From Deinandra increscens subsp. villosa (lineage: Eukaryota > Streptophyta > Magnoliopsida > Asterales > Asteraceae): a DNA stretch of 64,000 nucleotides. Positions 36,215 through 47,863 of this stretch are shown here, piece by piece. The first letter of the stretch is position 1, and each line of letters starts with the position of its first letter. The stretch is taken from assembly GCA_039602395.1 (NCBI GenBank), contig JBCNJP010000018.1:372001-436000 (forward strand), written 5' to 3'. The position numbers were made by a program, and so were the translations under genes. The notes beneath the pieces are model-generated. The model was given only the letters and a program-made list of their open reading frames with translations. It did not search any database and was not told where the DNA came from.

Positions 36215-36746
36215 AAATTCTCAGGTGTTTAGAGACTACAACTCCATATTTTTATGTTCCGATCCTGCTTGTCATATCATGGTATGCCTGCTGTGTGTTC
36301 ATGCATTTCATTTTGGAAATTTTAAAACGCATTACGCCTTAGGGTAGTTATGTTTATAAATCTCATGATTTTATCTTTTGAAAACTCTATCATGTAACTG
36401 CTACTACTTATCCACTGCCATGGTTTAAAATGTTAAATAAATGTTTGAGACTTATATTTTCTAAAGTTAATTGGTTAATTAAATTCTTAGGTGTTTAGAG
36501 ACTACAACTCTATGTTTTTCTGTTCCGATCCTGCTTGTCATATCATGGTATGCCTGCTGTGTGTTCATGCATTTCATTTTGGAGATTTAAACGCATTGTG
36601 CCTTAGGGTAGTTATGTTTATAAATCTCATGATTTTATCTTTTGAAAACTCTATCATGTAACCGCAACTACTTATCCGCTGCCATGGTTTTAAATGTTAA
36701 ATAAATGTTTGAGACTTATATTTTCTAAAGATAATTGGTTAATTAA
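36215..36746. repeat. 266-bp tandem duplication near the 3' end of the solo LTR
   Basis: AAATTCTCAGGTGTTTAGAG at 36215 and AAATTCTTAGGTGTTTAGAG at 36481 begin two copies that agree for about 265 bases with few changes. The duplication lies close to the LTR end, an R/U5-like position. Confidence 0.85.
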
Positions 36747-37186
36747 ATGTAATTAGACGTCAATCATTCATAACCATGACCATGATGCCAAATCAGTCAC
36801 ATGCCCACATTCAGCCATTCTCGGGGTGTGACATTTATCTTGAGTTTGAAGTTCTTGTTGAAGGTAGAATGGTTAATTGTCATTGATACTAATGTGTTAC
36901 TAGTATTAATGGCAGGAAGACAATGTAGGTGAAGCCAGATCATGATCGAGCATGAAGTTTTGGAACCGAACACCAATCCGATATGGAATGTCGATGCTTT
37001 GAATGTATATAATTAGTAGTGTCATGTACCACTGCAAATTCTGATATACGATGTTGGTTAACCAATTACCTTTTATTAAATGAATGTAACTAAAGTGAAT
37101 ATAAGGTATAAGAAAAATGAAACTTTCTGACCCGTAATTATCAAGAAGCTAAAATCCATCATTTAAACGGGCATGGTGTTACAAGT

Positions 37187-37199
37187 TGGTATCAGGGCC
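37187..37199 (+). other. Primer-binding site of element A
   Basis: TGGTATCAGGGCC begins three bases after the LTR end. It is complementary to initiator-Met tRNA with one mismatch. Confidence 0.75.
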
Positions 37200-37439
37200 A
37201 AGGTTTGAGGGATTTAAGTGTTGTTAGGACACTTGAACTCAAACCAAGTGCTCATGGTATGAACATGGTGTTCGGTTCAAGGCTTGATCGTGTGACCCGG
37301 TAAGTAAATATACTTATTTTAGTATGAGTAGCTGAATTACATGTGATGTTAGTTATGATGACTAATATGAATTGATGTTCTTAAAAATTATATGAAGTTT
37401 AGAAATGGATGGAATGCAGCACAATGGTTCGCGTTATAA

Positions 37440-37838
37440 ACGCAATGCCTGAGTGCGAAGCTGATAAAAGTGGATGTAACCTACTTGTATAAAATAGTTA
37501 GAAAAGTATAAATTAATAAAAGTGGAAGAATCCTACGTGTGTGTGAATCATGTATGATTAAGTGTGAAATTGTTAAGTGCGGTGTAGTCCTACGGACATA
37601 AGTCATGTAGGACAAAGATTGTAAGGGAGTATAAATGCGAAATCTTATTTGTGGCAACATATAAGATAAAGTGTCTAAATGATAAATGTGGATGAATTTT
37701 ACATGTATGAATCATGTAGAATAGAGTGTTTAATGTGATAACGTGGTGAAATCCTACGTGAGTAAAACATATAGTGTGTTGTTAAATAAAGTTGTGAAAT
37801 TCTACTTGTATAAATTGAGTAGGATGAGGTATGCTATA
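37440..37838 (+). repeat. Hairpin repeat series in the leader of element A, part 1
   Basis: Degenerate repeats of roughly 55-65 bases, each with CCTAC...GTAGG-type inverted halves. The best is GTCCTAC (37587-37593) pairing with GTAGGAC (37607-37613). The series is cut by the solo LTR at 37839 and resumes at 43757. Confidence 0.6.
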
Positions 37839-40372
37839 TCTGACACCTCGTCCAAAACCAGGTCAAACCTCTCTCATTTGACTTTTTAATTTAATATTCA
37901 TACGTGTTATTTATGTGATTAAACTATTAAATTCCTGAGATAAACTGATAACTAATAACCAATGACGTAATAAATCCCACGTTTGTACTGAAAACATAAA
38001 CCCATAAAATATGAAAGTTTTCATATTTTAAATATGAAACTTCAATAATAAAAATGTAAATATAAAAATTAGACTTTTATATTATATTAAACTGATACAA
38101 TCAATTCATCACACTTTTATGAACTAAAAATGTGATATAAACTATACTGTTGTCAAGACTTAACCAAACGAGAACCGATAGACCCGTTCGGGCCTAGTTA
38201 AGCCCAACAGGCCCAAAACAACCCAAACGAGCCCAAAACTCGATCCGAAAACCCAACCCGATTAACCGAGTAACCGATCCAACTCGGAGGCCCGACCCAT
38301 GGCCCAAATGGCCTGGGTCGAACCCGACGCCCGTGAGCCCTTGCGGCCCACTCGAAACCGGCCCGAGCCCGACCCACCTTCCCTCTCTGCCCAAACCGGA
38401 AAAACCCGGCCCGACCTCTCAATTTCCCTTGGGCTTCGACCCATTCCTTTCCGATTTTATTTGGGCTTCGGCCCAATCTCCAAACCTTTTAATTAAATAA
38501 GGTTAGCCCACAAATTTTTATAAAGATTAGCCCACTAGATTTTTATAAAACTTTGTAGCCCGTCAACTTTATAAAATCCACCACCCTTGTAGTTTAAATA
38601 TCCTTGGGTTATATTTTAAAAAGTTGTGATTTTTAATCATCACTAACCCCTTCAAAATTTATAAAAGCTCCTACTTATTGAATAAACTTGAGCAAAATTT
38701 ATAAAAAAAATAATCACCTACACTTGATCAAGATGGGTGAATTAGATGTTGATAACAAGGCTAATCTAACCTATCAAGTCTTTGCTAGTTGTCATTAACC
38801 AAAGGTTAATAACTATAATTCTAGTTATAAGAGAAAGCCCCACCTTCACTTGATCCTCCACACCACCACCCATCTCTCCCCCCTCTCCCTTTTGTTACGC
38901 CAGCCGACCACCACCCACAACCACAGCCGCCGCCGGCTGCCACTGCTCCGCCACCGTAGCAAAGCCGCCGAACCACCCACGCCACCGGAGATCGCCACCA
39001 AGCCACCCCGACCTCACGGTTTTCTACCCTTTTCTTCCTTGTGAGTTTCTAACTCATTCTCTTCATTTTTCCTTGCATGATTTCACACCCAAGATACCAC
39101 AAACTCTTGATGACAAAACCTTAAACTACTTGCATTTTGTTAAACCAACTAACAAACCTCTCTTCTCTATCTCTTTTCTTCAAGAATCAAAGCATTTCTC
39201 TTGGTGTCTTAGGACTTAAAGAAGCCAAAGAATGTGGTGAAACACATCTATGAAATCTAAGGAAAGTAATATGGTGTGCACCATGATTCTTGTGTTCTTG
39301 AAATCTTTGATTTCATGTTATTTGGTTTAACAAAATCTTAACCCATTTATGTTAATAAAATCCATAAAAAGATGACTAACTAATTGGTTGCTAAATAATT
39401 CTATGTTTATATGTTTAACTTGTCCTAACACTTGGTGTTAGTTAATTATTTACATTTCAAGTTTAGATATATGTAATGGTCCTAACACTTGAAAAGTGTT
39501 AGTTGACTTAAAAGACTAACATATGTAACTGGTTAATGAAAATGGAACATCTAAAATGGGTGTTTATACTTACTTAATTGGTCCTAACACTATATGTGTT
39601 AGTTGATTTAATCATAGATTATGTTATGTTGCTAATTGGACATGTCACATGTTAATTGAACAAATAAACCTCCTAGCAAGATTTAAAGATTTAGAAATAG
39701 GTTACATATGTAACTTATGACAAAAATTGGCTAACAATTTGTAACAAGTAAAAGGAACATAAAGAATATTACTTGTTTTGGTAAAAATATAACACATTAA
39801 AGTGTTATAAAAGTCTTACAAGACAAAAGGAATGTGACATGATTTTTGCTTAAAATGGAAGGAATAAAATTTATGCCAAATGATTAATTTGACATAAATT
39901 CTTGGATTTATTACAAGTCTTAACCAATTAAAGAAATGTATAAAAATAGAGAATTTTTTATAAAAGGGCATTGTAAAATGAATATGTTTTATAAAAGATT
40001 TTTATAAAAATAATCAAGAGCCAAGCCATTGACCTTAATTATTTTTATAGGCTTTTATTTTGATGAATCAAAGTAATCGAAATGGAAATACGTTGCGTAG
40101 CAATAAAACCGGGACCCATACGGCGATATACGCGAAACCGTAAATGTTTAAAATCTTAAACCAAACCTCTTATCGTGTTTTATTAAAACAACCCAAAAGT
40201 TTATAATAAATAAACTTTTATAAATCCAAGTGTCGTCATGTAATGTTTTAAAACAACGTTTTAAAAAGAAATGAATATTTCATGCAAATGAAATATTAAA
40301 CGATTTCGAAATGATTAAATGTCGTGACTTAAGTGTATCTTTCAAATGATTCATGTTTTAAAATAAAATAAA

Positions 40373-42533
40373 TGTAACATCCCAAATTGAGAAAATTCCG
40401 TTAACGTTAAGCCGAGTCTTGTTATGTGACTAAATTGTTCCTTAAATATTATAGCACTTGCCATGTTATAGAAACCTTGGGGTTTAGTGGGTAAATTATA
40501 AGGTTTAGTTGCAATTTAATCAAAACTTATTGTTGAGGGGCCAGAATTGTAAATGAGAAATATGAGATCAAACAAAAAAGAAGGAGGAGGAGGGGGATTG
40601 TGAATTACGACCTGCGACCCCAGCTCCTCTCCTCCATCACCTAAAACTCGAAATTCTGCTCCCGGAAGGGTCAAGCTGCGAAATTGAGGCCACGAATTGG
40701 AAATCTGAAGTGAATTCATCCTCTAGAACTAATCTTGTAACAAGTAAGTCAAACCCCATCTAGTTGCATGTATGAATGTTGGCACATTGGGGCTCAAATC
40801 TGTGAAATTAGTGTTGATTTACAATCCTGAGGTGTTAGGAATGTTGTATGTTGTCTAGGGAACCAAATAGTCTAGTAATTGGTCTAGTAGTCACCAATTT
40901 CCCTACTTGAACTTGCATGTTGCTAAACCATGGGTTCTTAACTATATGATTTGGTTGATTATGTTAGTAAATGATTATTTGATGATGAGATTGTGTCGTA
41001 CTTGCCTAAACTTTGCTATTTGGTAAGTATGAGGTTCATGGGTATAATATGAATGTGTGCATCTAAGTATGCACACCAACCGTTTGATGAAATGCCTAAA
41101 TGACACACAAATCTAGTTAAATGGTTATGTGACCATGAATTGTGTTTAAAATGATCATAGGAAGTGTAATTACTGATTTTTGATGATCATATGCATGTGT
41201 ATCAATGAGAAGTCCAATTGAGGAATTGTGCTAGCATGTTAAATGGTAGCATGGACAATTGGTTGAAAATGTGGAGTCCTAACTTGTTTGTGGACTCAAT
41301 AGGCAATCAAGGAGAAGGAGGTGATCAATTGGGCCACGTCGGAGGTAGCGGAAGCTCGAACTCACGAGGTAATGTATTCTTACTCCCTAAATAGTATGCT
41401 TGAATTCAGTTTAGTTTATTGTGAAGTAACGCAATAGAAACTTGGGCCAAGTGCATACTTGTGCACACTAAAGGCTTGTAGAAGTCATGGTGTGCCAAGG
41501 GGTTGGATGCCCATTGTTTAACTTAGTAGTAGTATGTGAGGTCCTCCAAACGCCACGTTCGCCACAAGGGTTCATGGGAACCTAGGTAATGGCTAACCGG
41601 GGGCTAATAGTGTCATAGGGCCCTTGATGAGTCCATCAAGTGGTGTTGTTACCCACGGATTTAATGGAATCTAACGCGAGGGTACGAAATACCATTGATG
41701 GCTACATGGGATTCCCTATGATGTAAATCACATCATTTAATGGTATGGGTAGGAATACAAGGGTTGAACAGGTTGTTGTCTATGGTCAATTCAGCTATGG
41801 GATATTAACATGGAACACAAATGTGTAAATGCCTAGTAAACGGGTCAAACGGGTTGGATTTTGGCAAGTAACCGGTATGTGTTATTTGTTTTAGCGCTTG
41901 GTAATGCTGTATGTACTCGTAAACTAGGTGTGGGTATTGATTTCAAATGGTTGCAGGTCCTACGGGTGAACCAAGCACACCCCAATTGAGCCTTGGGCTT
42001 AAAATGCAAGAAAAAGGGGCAATGTGACCTGTAGCCACCGTAGCTTACGGTGACCACCGTAGCTTACGGTGGCCACAAGGGTGGAATGTGCACCGTAGGC
42101 CAGCACAAGGCTACCGTAAGGGAGCTAGGGGCCACCGTAGCTTACGGTACCACCGTAGCTTACGGTGGACCCCATTTTTCCAACATGCTGATTTGTTGTT
42201 TAAGTTCATTCTAACGTCTCTCATTCGATCCAATCATGTGATATGTGTCCTGAATTGGTTAGGAAATGCAGGGAAACGACCAATATAGTTGGATGTCCTA
42301 TGGAAGCTCAAGAACCGAACGCTTGATGAAGATTTTAGGTGGTTATCAAATTACGAATTAACCTTTTGTAAATGTGATAGTTTGAATTGTAATCGTACAT
42401 TAAGAATTACACTTGGTTGTCCATTTTTGGGAATCGACACTTAACCACCATCTAACTTTAAAACTTTCTGGGACCAAGCTTTGTTGTTAAACTTTTAACC
42501 GTTATAAACATGAATATCAACTCGGGTGTTACA
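40373..42533 (+). mobile_element. Third solo LTR, relative of element A's LTR
   Basis: Starts TGTAACATCCCAAATTG and ends GGGTGTTACA, like the LTR tips of A. TSD ATAAA is on both sides (40368-40372, 42534-42538). Length 2,161 bp. A segment near 41070 with GCACACCAA and GCCTAAA resembles A near 29010-29045. It carries a palindromic CACCGTAGCTTACGGTG module at 42031-42172. It is nested two levels deep in A. Confidence 0.8.
42031..42172. repeat. CACCGTAGCTTACGGTG palindrome cluster
   Basis: CCGTAGCTTACGG, which pairs with itself, occurs four times (about 42038, 42055, 42137 and 42153), with partial copies between (GTAGGCC, CTACCGTAAGG). The pairs sit 17 bases apart. It is the counterpart of the CCAAGCGATACGCTTGG module in A. 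Confidence 0.8.
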
Positions 42534-43756
42534 ATAAACTTGAAATAATTATTCTTTGACTAATAATTATTTACAAAAGTTTTAAACCATGTTTTATTCA
42601 CCAAGAATTGTTAAATTATTACTTGCAAAATAAATCAATTGAACACATAAAATAATAAACATTATTATTTTAACTCGATGTTCAATACTTGATTTAATTA
42701 ATAAATGATTATTCTCTTTGTTATATATATTGTGCATAAATATAGATCATCATGAAAGTATTTATTTAATAAATACTAACTAACGAGTTTTCAAACGAAT
42801 ACAAACATGATTAAAACGTCAAGACTTGACCGATATCACTTGGGTGACTTATGTTACTCAATTGATTGTAGACCTTATGCAAATGCCTTATTATTTATAT
42901 AGGACATTACTTGCTACCGCTCCCACACTGTTTATTTTCATCATACTTGCTGATCCAGTGAGTTTCACAGCCCCTTTTCTTTTAAACTGTTTTATACTTT
43001 GGGGGAGATATCATGAAATTTGATAAATGCTTGTTTTATCTGTTAGCCGTATGACTGCTTGTTCTCTTACTGATTGCCCAACTTTGGTACATTATCGTTA
43101 TAAATGTTTGTACAACTGTATCCCACCATTAATTGATTTCAATTAGTTTAGTACGAAACGATAGCTGGTGAATAGATCTATTTGGGTTGACAACCTTGCC
43201 CTAACTGGTAGCTCCAGTTCTGATTCCGGATTGTCTTGGGGTACACGTCAGTTATTCTGCTCTGTTCAGTATCTCTCGAGCGAGATACTATGGGTGGGTA
43301 AACCGTTAGTATTTGAAATTAAGGTTCAGGTGAGTTCATACAACCACAACGGTAAACCGATGTAATATTTAAGTATACTGAAACTGTTTTACCAACTTTA
43401 AATGTAGAGTCTTAAACCTATGAACCTCACCAACTTTATGTTGACCATTTTAAACTCATGATTTCTCAGGTAAATAGGCAATCACCGAAGACATGAAAAT
43501 GGGGCTTAACTTGTACTATCGGACCCGCTTCGCCGGAGTCATAGTCCCAACTATCCCAATAAACCGTTTTATGCTTTTATTATTAAATTAAGACTTTACG
43601 ATGTAAGACATTGTTGTTTCCACTACTCTTTCCGCTGCAATGAAATGACGTAATGTTTTTATGAAGTTTAAATTTATTAGAAGTTGTTCTATGTATCCGC
43701 GACTATGATTCCATCTTGCTCACACCCAAACCCGTTGACCGGGGTGTGACACTATA

Positions 43757-43900
43757 GGAGAAAAGAATGTAGAAATTCTACATGTATGATCAATTAGATG
43801 TTAATTGTGGTGAAATTCTACTTAGATTAACTTTGTAGAAGAACGTGTGTATAGGATACAAGTGGTGAACCTCTACTTGGTGTAAACCAAGTGGAGTAAA
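43757..43900 (+). repeat. Hairpin repeat series in element A, part 2
   Basis: Continues the series after the inserted solo LTR. CTCTACTTGG (43871-43880) and CCAAGTGGAG (43887-43896) form a ten-base stem with one wobble pair and a six-base loop. Confidence 0.6.
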
Positions 43901-44039
43901 ATCTGTGGTAAATCATGTTTTGTGTTAACAGAATTGACATGTATAAATTGTATGTGATTGCATTCATGGACCTATCATATGTTTTGTAAGTCGTAGGCGA
44001 AGATGCATATTTGGTTAAACCAAGTTAGGAGGATGGATG

Positions 44040-45235
44040 GCTGAAAATTAATAGCAGACAATGACATGGGATATTATATATATTAACAAATCAAATTGCT
44101 AGACCCAGACACAATTTACTGTACATCCTTCAGACCAATTAGAACTTTGCATCACATCCTTCAGGCCAATTAAAACTTTCCACCAGTAACTAACTAAACA
44201 TCTTCATTAGACTCAGTTGACGTGTGTACTACAGCTGTTGTTACAGCCTTTTTGCTCTCTCACGCATATACCCTATCTTTCTTACACCTACTTTAAAGCC
44301 TATTTACTCTCTTCCTCATCTCTCTTGCACATTCATTGGCTTTCTTTCTCTTTCTCATGAATGAATGTGGGTTTTTTTCAGTGGCCACATTCATCTTCCT
44401 TTGGAGAACGAATATCACCAACTAAATAGGTAAGTTCATAGGGTAACTAAAGACGGGTCGAATATTACATCGATATTTAACGGGTCGAACTAGGTGGTGA
44501 GGCTCCACCGACGGAGACTGACGACGATGAGGATACGGTGATGGACTACAGCAGCGGCGGTGACTGAGCCAATGGCCTCCTTGGCCGCTACTGGTAGTTC
44601 CTGATAGTGTATCGGTTTGAACCAAGATCCGCAGAGCAAAACAAAGGGGCTCTTTAGAGCTCTAATGGTGTGCAAGAGGTTTTTATGGTGTTTACTTAGA
44701 TCTGGCCGGCGATTTGGGGTTTGATGGGGTCAGAAAGTCGAGCTTCAGCAGGGTCTCGACGCGACGGTGCTTCTTTGGCTTCTTATTCAACATAATCTGG
44801 CCGGCGATTTGGGGTTTGATGGGCTCTGAAATCCGAGCATAGGCAGGCGTCTCGACGACGACGGTGCTTGGCTGGTTTCTTCTTGAACACAATCTGCATT
44901 CAATGAATCGCTCCATCGAATTAGCAAAAACTCTAGAAAAATTTTTGTGGCATCTATTGGTTAAACCTCTTATGTCTCGATCGGTGATGTTGAGATAATG
45001 AAAGATACGTATCAACGCATTTCCTCTCTGGGTATTTAAATACCCCTTCATGTTTCGTTGAAAACTAAATAGAGGGGTTTAAATCTTTTGGTCAAATTTT
45101 TTTGGGTATTTTCAAGATTTTCAAGGTGAAAGCTCAGAAGGGATTTTAATATAAAGTATAGTGCCATGAATTAAGTTTTCACCTAAATCTAGTTTCGATC
45201 TAAACTAAGAGAAAAAGGAGGTCGTTAAAGACATA
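44040..45235 (-). pseudogene. Gene-like fragment of unknown identity inside element A
   Basis: Composition changes sharply to CT-rich and GC-richer sequence unlike A. A 119-codon minus frame (44692-45051) starts MKGYLNTQRGNALIRIFHYL and ends in Lys/Arg-rich repeats that come from a 95-bp duplication (44701-44795, 44796-44890). I do not recognise the protein. A host promoter and first exon captured by a Helitron is possible, since a GC hairpin typical of such ends lies at 46184-46199. A chance frame is equally possible. Confidence 0.25.
44701..44890. repeat. 95-bp tandem duplication
   Basis: TCTGGCCGGCGATTTGGGGT starts both copies (44701 and 44796). The copies differ at several positions and share GTCTCGACG and GACGGTGCTT blocks. 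Confidence 0.8.
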
Positions 45236-45250
45236 TTAGTGTAAAAAAAA

Positions 45251-46000
45251 GGGAAAATTTCACAGAAACATAACCAACTTTCAATTTTGTTCCAATCAAG
45301 TTACTCAAACTTTCTTTTGTTCCAATCAGGTCACTCAACTTTAAAATATGTTATAATCCTAGATAAATGACCTGATTAGCAAGTAACCTTATCAATTTTT
45401 ATATAAAAATTGATTTTTTATAAAAAATAATTTTTAAGTAACCTTATCAATTTTTATATAAAAATTGATTTTTTATAAAAAATAATTTTTTTATAGAAAA
45501 TGATTTTTTTATGATTGAATTTTTACTAAAAACGATATTTATATAAAAAATCAAAATTTCATAAAAAATGTTTTTTTATATAAAATACATTTTTTTATAA
45601 AAACGATTTTTTTTTATAAAAAGCGTTTTTATAGAAACATTTTTTTATAAAAAACGAAAAAAACGTTTTATAAAAAAAAACGTTATATGTTTTTATAAAA
45701 AAAGTTATAAAAAACGTTTTTTTATAAAAAAAACGTTTTTTATAAAATTTTGACTTTTTATAAAAAAAATCATTTTTATTAAAAAATCGATTTTAAGAAA
45801 TTTGTTTTTTATAAAAAAATCCTTTTTTATAAAAATTTTAGTTTTTATAAAAAGTATTGATAAGATTACCTGTTAATCAGGTCATTTATCTAGGATTAGA
45901 ACATATTTTTAAGTTAAGTTACCTGATTAGAACAAAAAAAGGTTTGAGTGACCTAATTGGAACAAAATCAAAAGTTGGTTATGTTTCTACAAAGTTACCC
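45251..46000. mobile_element. Foldback MITE with ~170-bp terminal inverted repeats
   Basis: Left GGGAAAATTTCACAGAAACA and right TGTTTCTACAAAGTTACCC open arms that pair for about 165-170 bases (ACATAACCAACTTT, TTTTGTTCCAAT, TAATCCTAGATAAATGACCTG and others). The centre is a series of TTTTTTATAAAAA motifs. A-runs on both sides could be a TSD but are uninformative. The long TIRs and 750-bp size suggest a Mutator-derived MITE. Confidence 0.75.
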
Positions 46001-46183
46001 AAAAAAAAAACTATCTCAAAATTCAAAAAATTTTAACCCATTGGCAAATTAGAGTTTATCGATTATCCATGGAATCTGATATAATAAGTTATAAAATGCT
46101 ATTGTTTTTAATCTTTAATGTTTGTTTAGCATCCTTTCTTAGTATTCATTCAAGATCAAGTAACGTTTTTAAGTGTGGTTTCC

Positions 46184-46199
46184 CCGCCGCAACGCGCGG
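46184..46199 (+). mobile_element. Possible Helitron-like hairpin
   Basis: CCGC (46184-46187) and GCGG (46196-46199) around GCAACGC, a GC island in AT-rich DNA and close in sequence to the one at 25316. No CTRR end could be fixed, so this is weak. Confidence 0.25.
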
Positions 46200-46675
46200 T
46201 GAAAGTAAACAGCTTGTATATAAACCATTCAGATGATAGTATGATGTTCTAGTGAAAGTCAGGATTAACATTAGTGGTCATATAAACTGATGGCAAAGCA
46301 TTTCTAATTGCAAGTGTGTGAATAAAGTCTATGAGTTGACTGGTTCATAGCAGTCATGATAATAGAAATATAGGAAGTGGGATGTGAAATTGAATGGATG
46401 AAGAGAAGATAAGTGGTTAAACGATTGAGAGTGCTAGAGTGATGATGAGTCATTAAGCTATTGATACTAAGTGGTGAAAAGTCACGTGGACAATTCGATT
46501 AGGCATGTAAGTGACCAAGTTTGTGTATAGATAAGTGGGAGAAGGTTGTTTGGACATGTATTGGTGATTGCAAGATAGTTGATGAAGGTAAAATGATGGG
46601 TGGAAGTACCTCTATAAGAGGTCTAAGTATATAAGATAGTTTCGGGGACGAAAGTCTCTTTAAGGAGGGTGGAGT

Positions 46676-47170
46676 TGTAACATCCCAAAACCCGTTATGA
46701 ATTTAACTAATTAAATTAAGATATGTGGTGTTATTGGGATGAAGTGCGTTTTATATGATGACCCAATAAGAAAGTAAAATTGTTAGTTACTAAAGTTATA
46801 TATAGCTAATAGAAAATCCATGGAAGGTGAGGGTGTTATGTGAAGCAAGTGGCTAAAACTAGCGAGGGGGCTATTATAGAGGGGGCAGTATGTAAATATT
46901 TGGTTAAAATGAAAATTTTAGTTTTTCCCCATGGAGGAAAAACACAGACGTGAAAGGAGCAAGAGAGAGATAGGGTTTTGATCAAGAACAAGGAATCAAG
47001 CTCAAGTGGAGTGAAATTTAAGAGGCGGTTGCGAAATTGGGAGTCTTAGAACACTTTCTCCACATTTTTCTTCCTTAAATTCATGATATGGGTGCTAGCT
47101 ATGTTCTTTTCTCCAAGTTGTTCATGTATGATGCTTCTTAATTGGTAAGTTGAAGTACGAAATCAGTTGT
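46676..47170 (+). mobile_element. 3' LTR of element A, first 495 bp
   Basis: Starts TGTAACATCCCAAAACCCG right after a PPT and matches 28248 onwards with many small changes and short indels (for example an extra GAGAGATAGG near 46960). It is cut at 47170 by copia element C; the remainder should follow C beyond the window. Confidence 0.85.
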
Positions 47171-47614
47171 TGTAGAGTCCATAATTTGTGAGGCTTTTGC
47201 ATTAGAAATACTTGTGGGTTATTTTTAAATGTAATTGGGCTAATTAGTATATGGGTTGTTAGTGGGTTTTGAGTCCGGTCGAACATAGGCCATGTGGGCC
47301 AAAATATTTTTTCTTGTGGATCAAGTTTAGGTTTTTCCTATATAAGGAATAGGTAGCTACTTGGTTTAGGGTTGTTGGTCGTAAGTTTTGGGTGTCCTTG
47401 TGTGTTTCGATATTCTCCTAGAAGAATTTCGACTTGTGTAAGGTGACTAGCAATCGGATTTGTTCAAGCACTCTAAATCGGTTTGTGTTTTTATTTATTA
47501 CATAATCGTTTGTTATTGATTTTTCCATGTATTCTTGAATCATCTCTAATCACCGGATTCCGCACGGTGATTAGTAGACTTAATATCGCGTTTGGGTTGA
47601 TTTCGATCCTTACA
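47171..47614 (+). repeat. 5' LTR of copia element C
   Basis: 444 bp from TGTAGAGTCC to CCTTACA. The preceding five bases are GTTGT, the presumed TSD whose partner is outside the window. Confidence 0.8.
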
Positions 47615-47616
47615 AT

Positions 47617-47628
47617 TGGTATCAGAGC
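47617..47628 (+). other. Primer-binding site of copia element C
   Basis: TGGTATCAGAGC, a perfect match to the initiator-Met tRNA end, starts two bases after the LTR. Confidence 0.9.
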
Positions 47629-47863
47629 TAAGAAACGCAAGTTTCGAGGCTCTCGCGATATCCGATTCAAGTCCTTGGCAACTAACGATTTGAGTGTTTG
47701 TGGTGTTTTTAAGCTTTTAGCACATTCGGAAGTATTTTTGCAGGTTTGGACACAAGACAGAAGTTCTCGTGGTGATTTGTTCGAGTTTTAACACTTTTCG
47801 ACCCTGCTCAAAAGCTTTTCGATCGCCTTTCTGATCGAAATGTTCATTCTGTCGCACTCCATT

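Larger units (their letters stand above)
31456..36833 (+). mobile_element. Large solo LTR (gypsy-like) nested in the 5' LTR of A
   Basis: Starts TGTGACAACTCG and ends GGGGTGTGACA, flanked by TTTAT on both sides (31451-31455, 36834-36838). No PBS, pol domain or second LTR is present. About 4.3 kb remain once the CACTA element is removed. The 32000-32330 part is rich in GGCCCA/TGGGCC and C/T tracts, promoter-like in plants. The 35880-36070 part is clearly similar to 43140-43330 in the second solo LTR, so the two belong to one family. Open frames around 32000 are composition artefacts. Confidence 0.75.
28248..37183 (+). mobile_element. 5' LTR of gypsy-like element A, split by a nested insertion
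   Basis: It begins TGTAACATTCCAAAACCCG. The first 495 bases recur at 46676-47170 with many small differences, roughly 90 percent identity by eye. It ends GTGTTACA at 37183, directly before a PBS. Removing the insertion 31456-36833 and one TSD copy leaves about 3.55 kb of LTR. It carries a degenerate 62-bp repeat, a 28-bp array and a palindromic module. No coding region is recognised; long minus-strand frames over 29571-30798 come from the repeat. Confidence 0.75.
37839..43751 (+). mobile_element. Second large solo LTR nested in the internal region of A
   Basis: Starts TCTGACACCTCG, a changed TGTGACACC, and ends GGGGTGTGACA. TSD CTATA lies at 37834-37838 and 43752-43756. Without the inner insertion (40373-42533) about 3.7 kb remain. 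It is related to the solo LTR at 31456-36833, sharing a GATCTATTTGGGTTGAC segment with its context and a GGCCCAA-rich region (38180-38480). No PBS or coding domain. Confidence 0.75.
37184..46675 (+). mobile_element. Internal region of element A, coding-free (LARD-like)
   Basis: Bounded by a PBS after the 5' LTR and a PPT, AAGGAGGGTGGAG (46662-46674), before the 3' LTR. Without the 37839-43751 insertion about 3.6 kb remains, part of which (44040-46200) looks like further inserted sequence. No gag, protease, RT, RNase H or integrase motif is found. It holds a hairpin repeat series at 37440-37838 and 43757-43900. An LTR element with long LTRs and a non-coding interior fits a LARD that uses a related gypsy element's proteins. 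Confidence 0.6.

Noticed and set aside
42031..42172. CRISPR-like spaced palindromes
   Set aside because: Plant LTR context, only four short palindromes with no uniform spacers, and no associated genes.
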